In this document: positions 64,000-64,000 of the stretch, one piece after another
Position numbering within the stretch: position 1 is the first letter of the stretch
Layout: the number at the start of each line of letters is the position of its first letter
Assembly (NCBI GenBank): GCA_002813285.1
Contig: PHTZ01000001.1
Location: 4,649,501 to 4,713,500, forward strand
Direction: 5' to 3'
From: Flavobacteriaceae bacterium MAR_2009_75
GTDB taxonomy: Bacteria > Bacteroidota > Bacteroidia > Flavobacteriales > Flavobacteriaceae
DNA: 64,000 bases
The notes under the pieces: generated by a model
Told to the model about the DNA's origin: nothing
Database searches by the model: none
What the model saw: the letters and a program-made list of their open reading frames with translations, nothing else
Position numbers and translations under genes: made by a program

Positions 64000-64000
64000 G

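Noticed and set aside
1-64000. CRISPR arrays, tRNA/rRNA genes, integrases or transposases
   Set aside because: None was seen on reading both strands; no regularly spaced repeats, no cloverleaf ending in CCA, and no recognisable recombinase protein. A tRNAscan or Infernal run could still reveal a missed RNA.

Overview
The window is a stretch of chromosome from a member of the Bacteroidota, most likely a marine Flavobacteriaceae (Zobellia/Maribacter-like is a guess). The reasons are low GC, TAnnTTTG-type -7 promoter boxes, few Shine-Dalgarno sequences, and family markers such as fused E1 alpha/beta dehydrogenases, a Smr-less MutS2, DUF1835 and DUF4369 proteins and many short lipoproteins. No rRNA, tRNA, CRISPR array, transposase or prophage module was seen. 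Coding density is high and most genes are housekeeping.

Layout. 0-7.5 kb: 3' end of holA, a DoxX protein, a fused E1 dehydrogenase with a modified thiamine diphosphate motif, a non-catalytic M1-like peptidase fused to a probable outer-membrane barrel, and a LOG-family hydrolase. 7.6-13.6 kb: a DNA-repair block with uvrA, a TIGR03915/TIGR03916 pair (the latter a radical SAM protein) and a divergent LexA-like self-cleaving repressor. Three matching palindromic operators lie between the repressor and the pair, so this looks like a small damage-inducible regulon. 13.6-35 kb: GNAT, ggt, acpH, glmM, a nuclease/phosphatase, a sterol desaturase, an LpxL-type acyltransferase facing a rhomboid protease across a palindromic double promoter, lipoproteins, a large FAD/Fe-S dehydrogenase, an LpxH-like phosphatase, aroC, a dicarboxylate symporter and mutS2. 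35-37.5 kb: a glycoside hydrolase and a gene-poor interval with stacked palindromes and two small unknown membrane proteins. 37.5-44.6 kb: ung, an orphan binding protein, ppk1, a nucleoside phosphorylase, DUF1835, an eIF1-like factor and a 2-oxoglutarate-type oxygenase.

44.7-49.1 kb: a second fused E1 dehydrogenase is followed by an unfamiliar 531-residue gene and then by a second, frameshifted copy of the last ~370 bp of the E1 gene. Most differences between the copies are synonymous, as expected if DNA from a related strain integrated by a single crossover and brought the 531-residue gene with it.

51.7-57.9 kb: a compact, same-strand biosynthetic cluster with a flavoprotein oxidoreductase, a SAM methyltransferase, a type III polyketide synthase, an enoyl-reductase-like SDR, a FabZ-like dehydratase, a FabF-like ketosynthase, an acyl carrier protein and a small membrane protein. 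It looks like a dedicated acyl-chain builder feeding a type III PKS whose product is then methylated and oxidised, and is the best candidate here for an undescribed product. 57.9-64 kb: MscS and TerC membrane proteins, a nitroreductase, small secreted proteins, a peroxiredoxin-like protein, an F420-type NADP-binding protein, YceI, and at the edge a cysteine-free ArsC-fold protein behind an HPF/RaiA gene that runs off the window.

A 14-bp palindrome (AATCGTATACGATT) recurs four times between 39 and 53 kb in unrelated contexts and has no explanation here.
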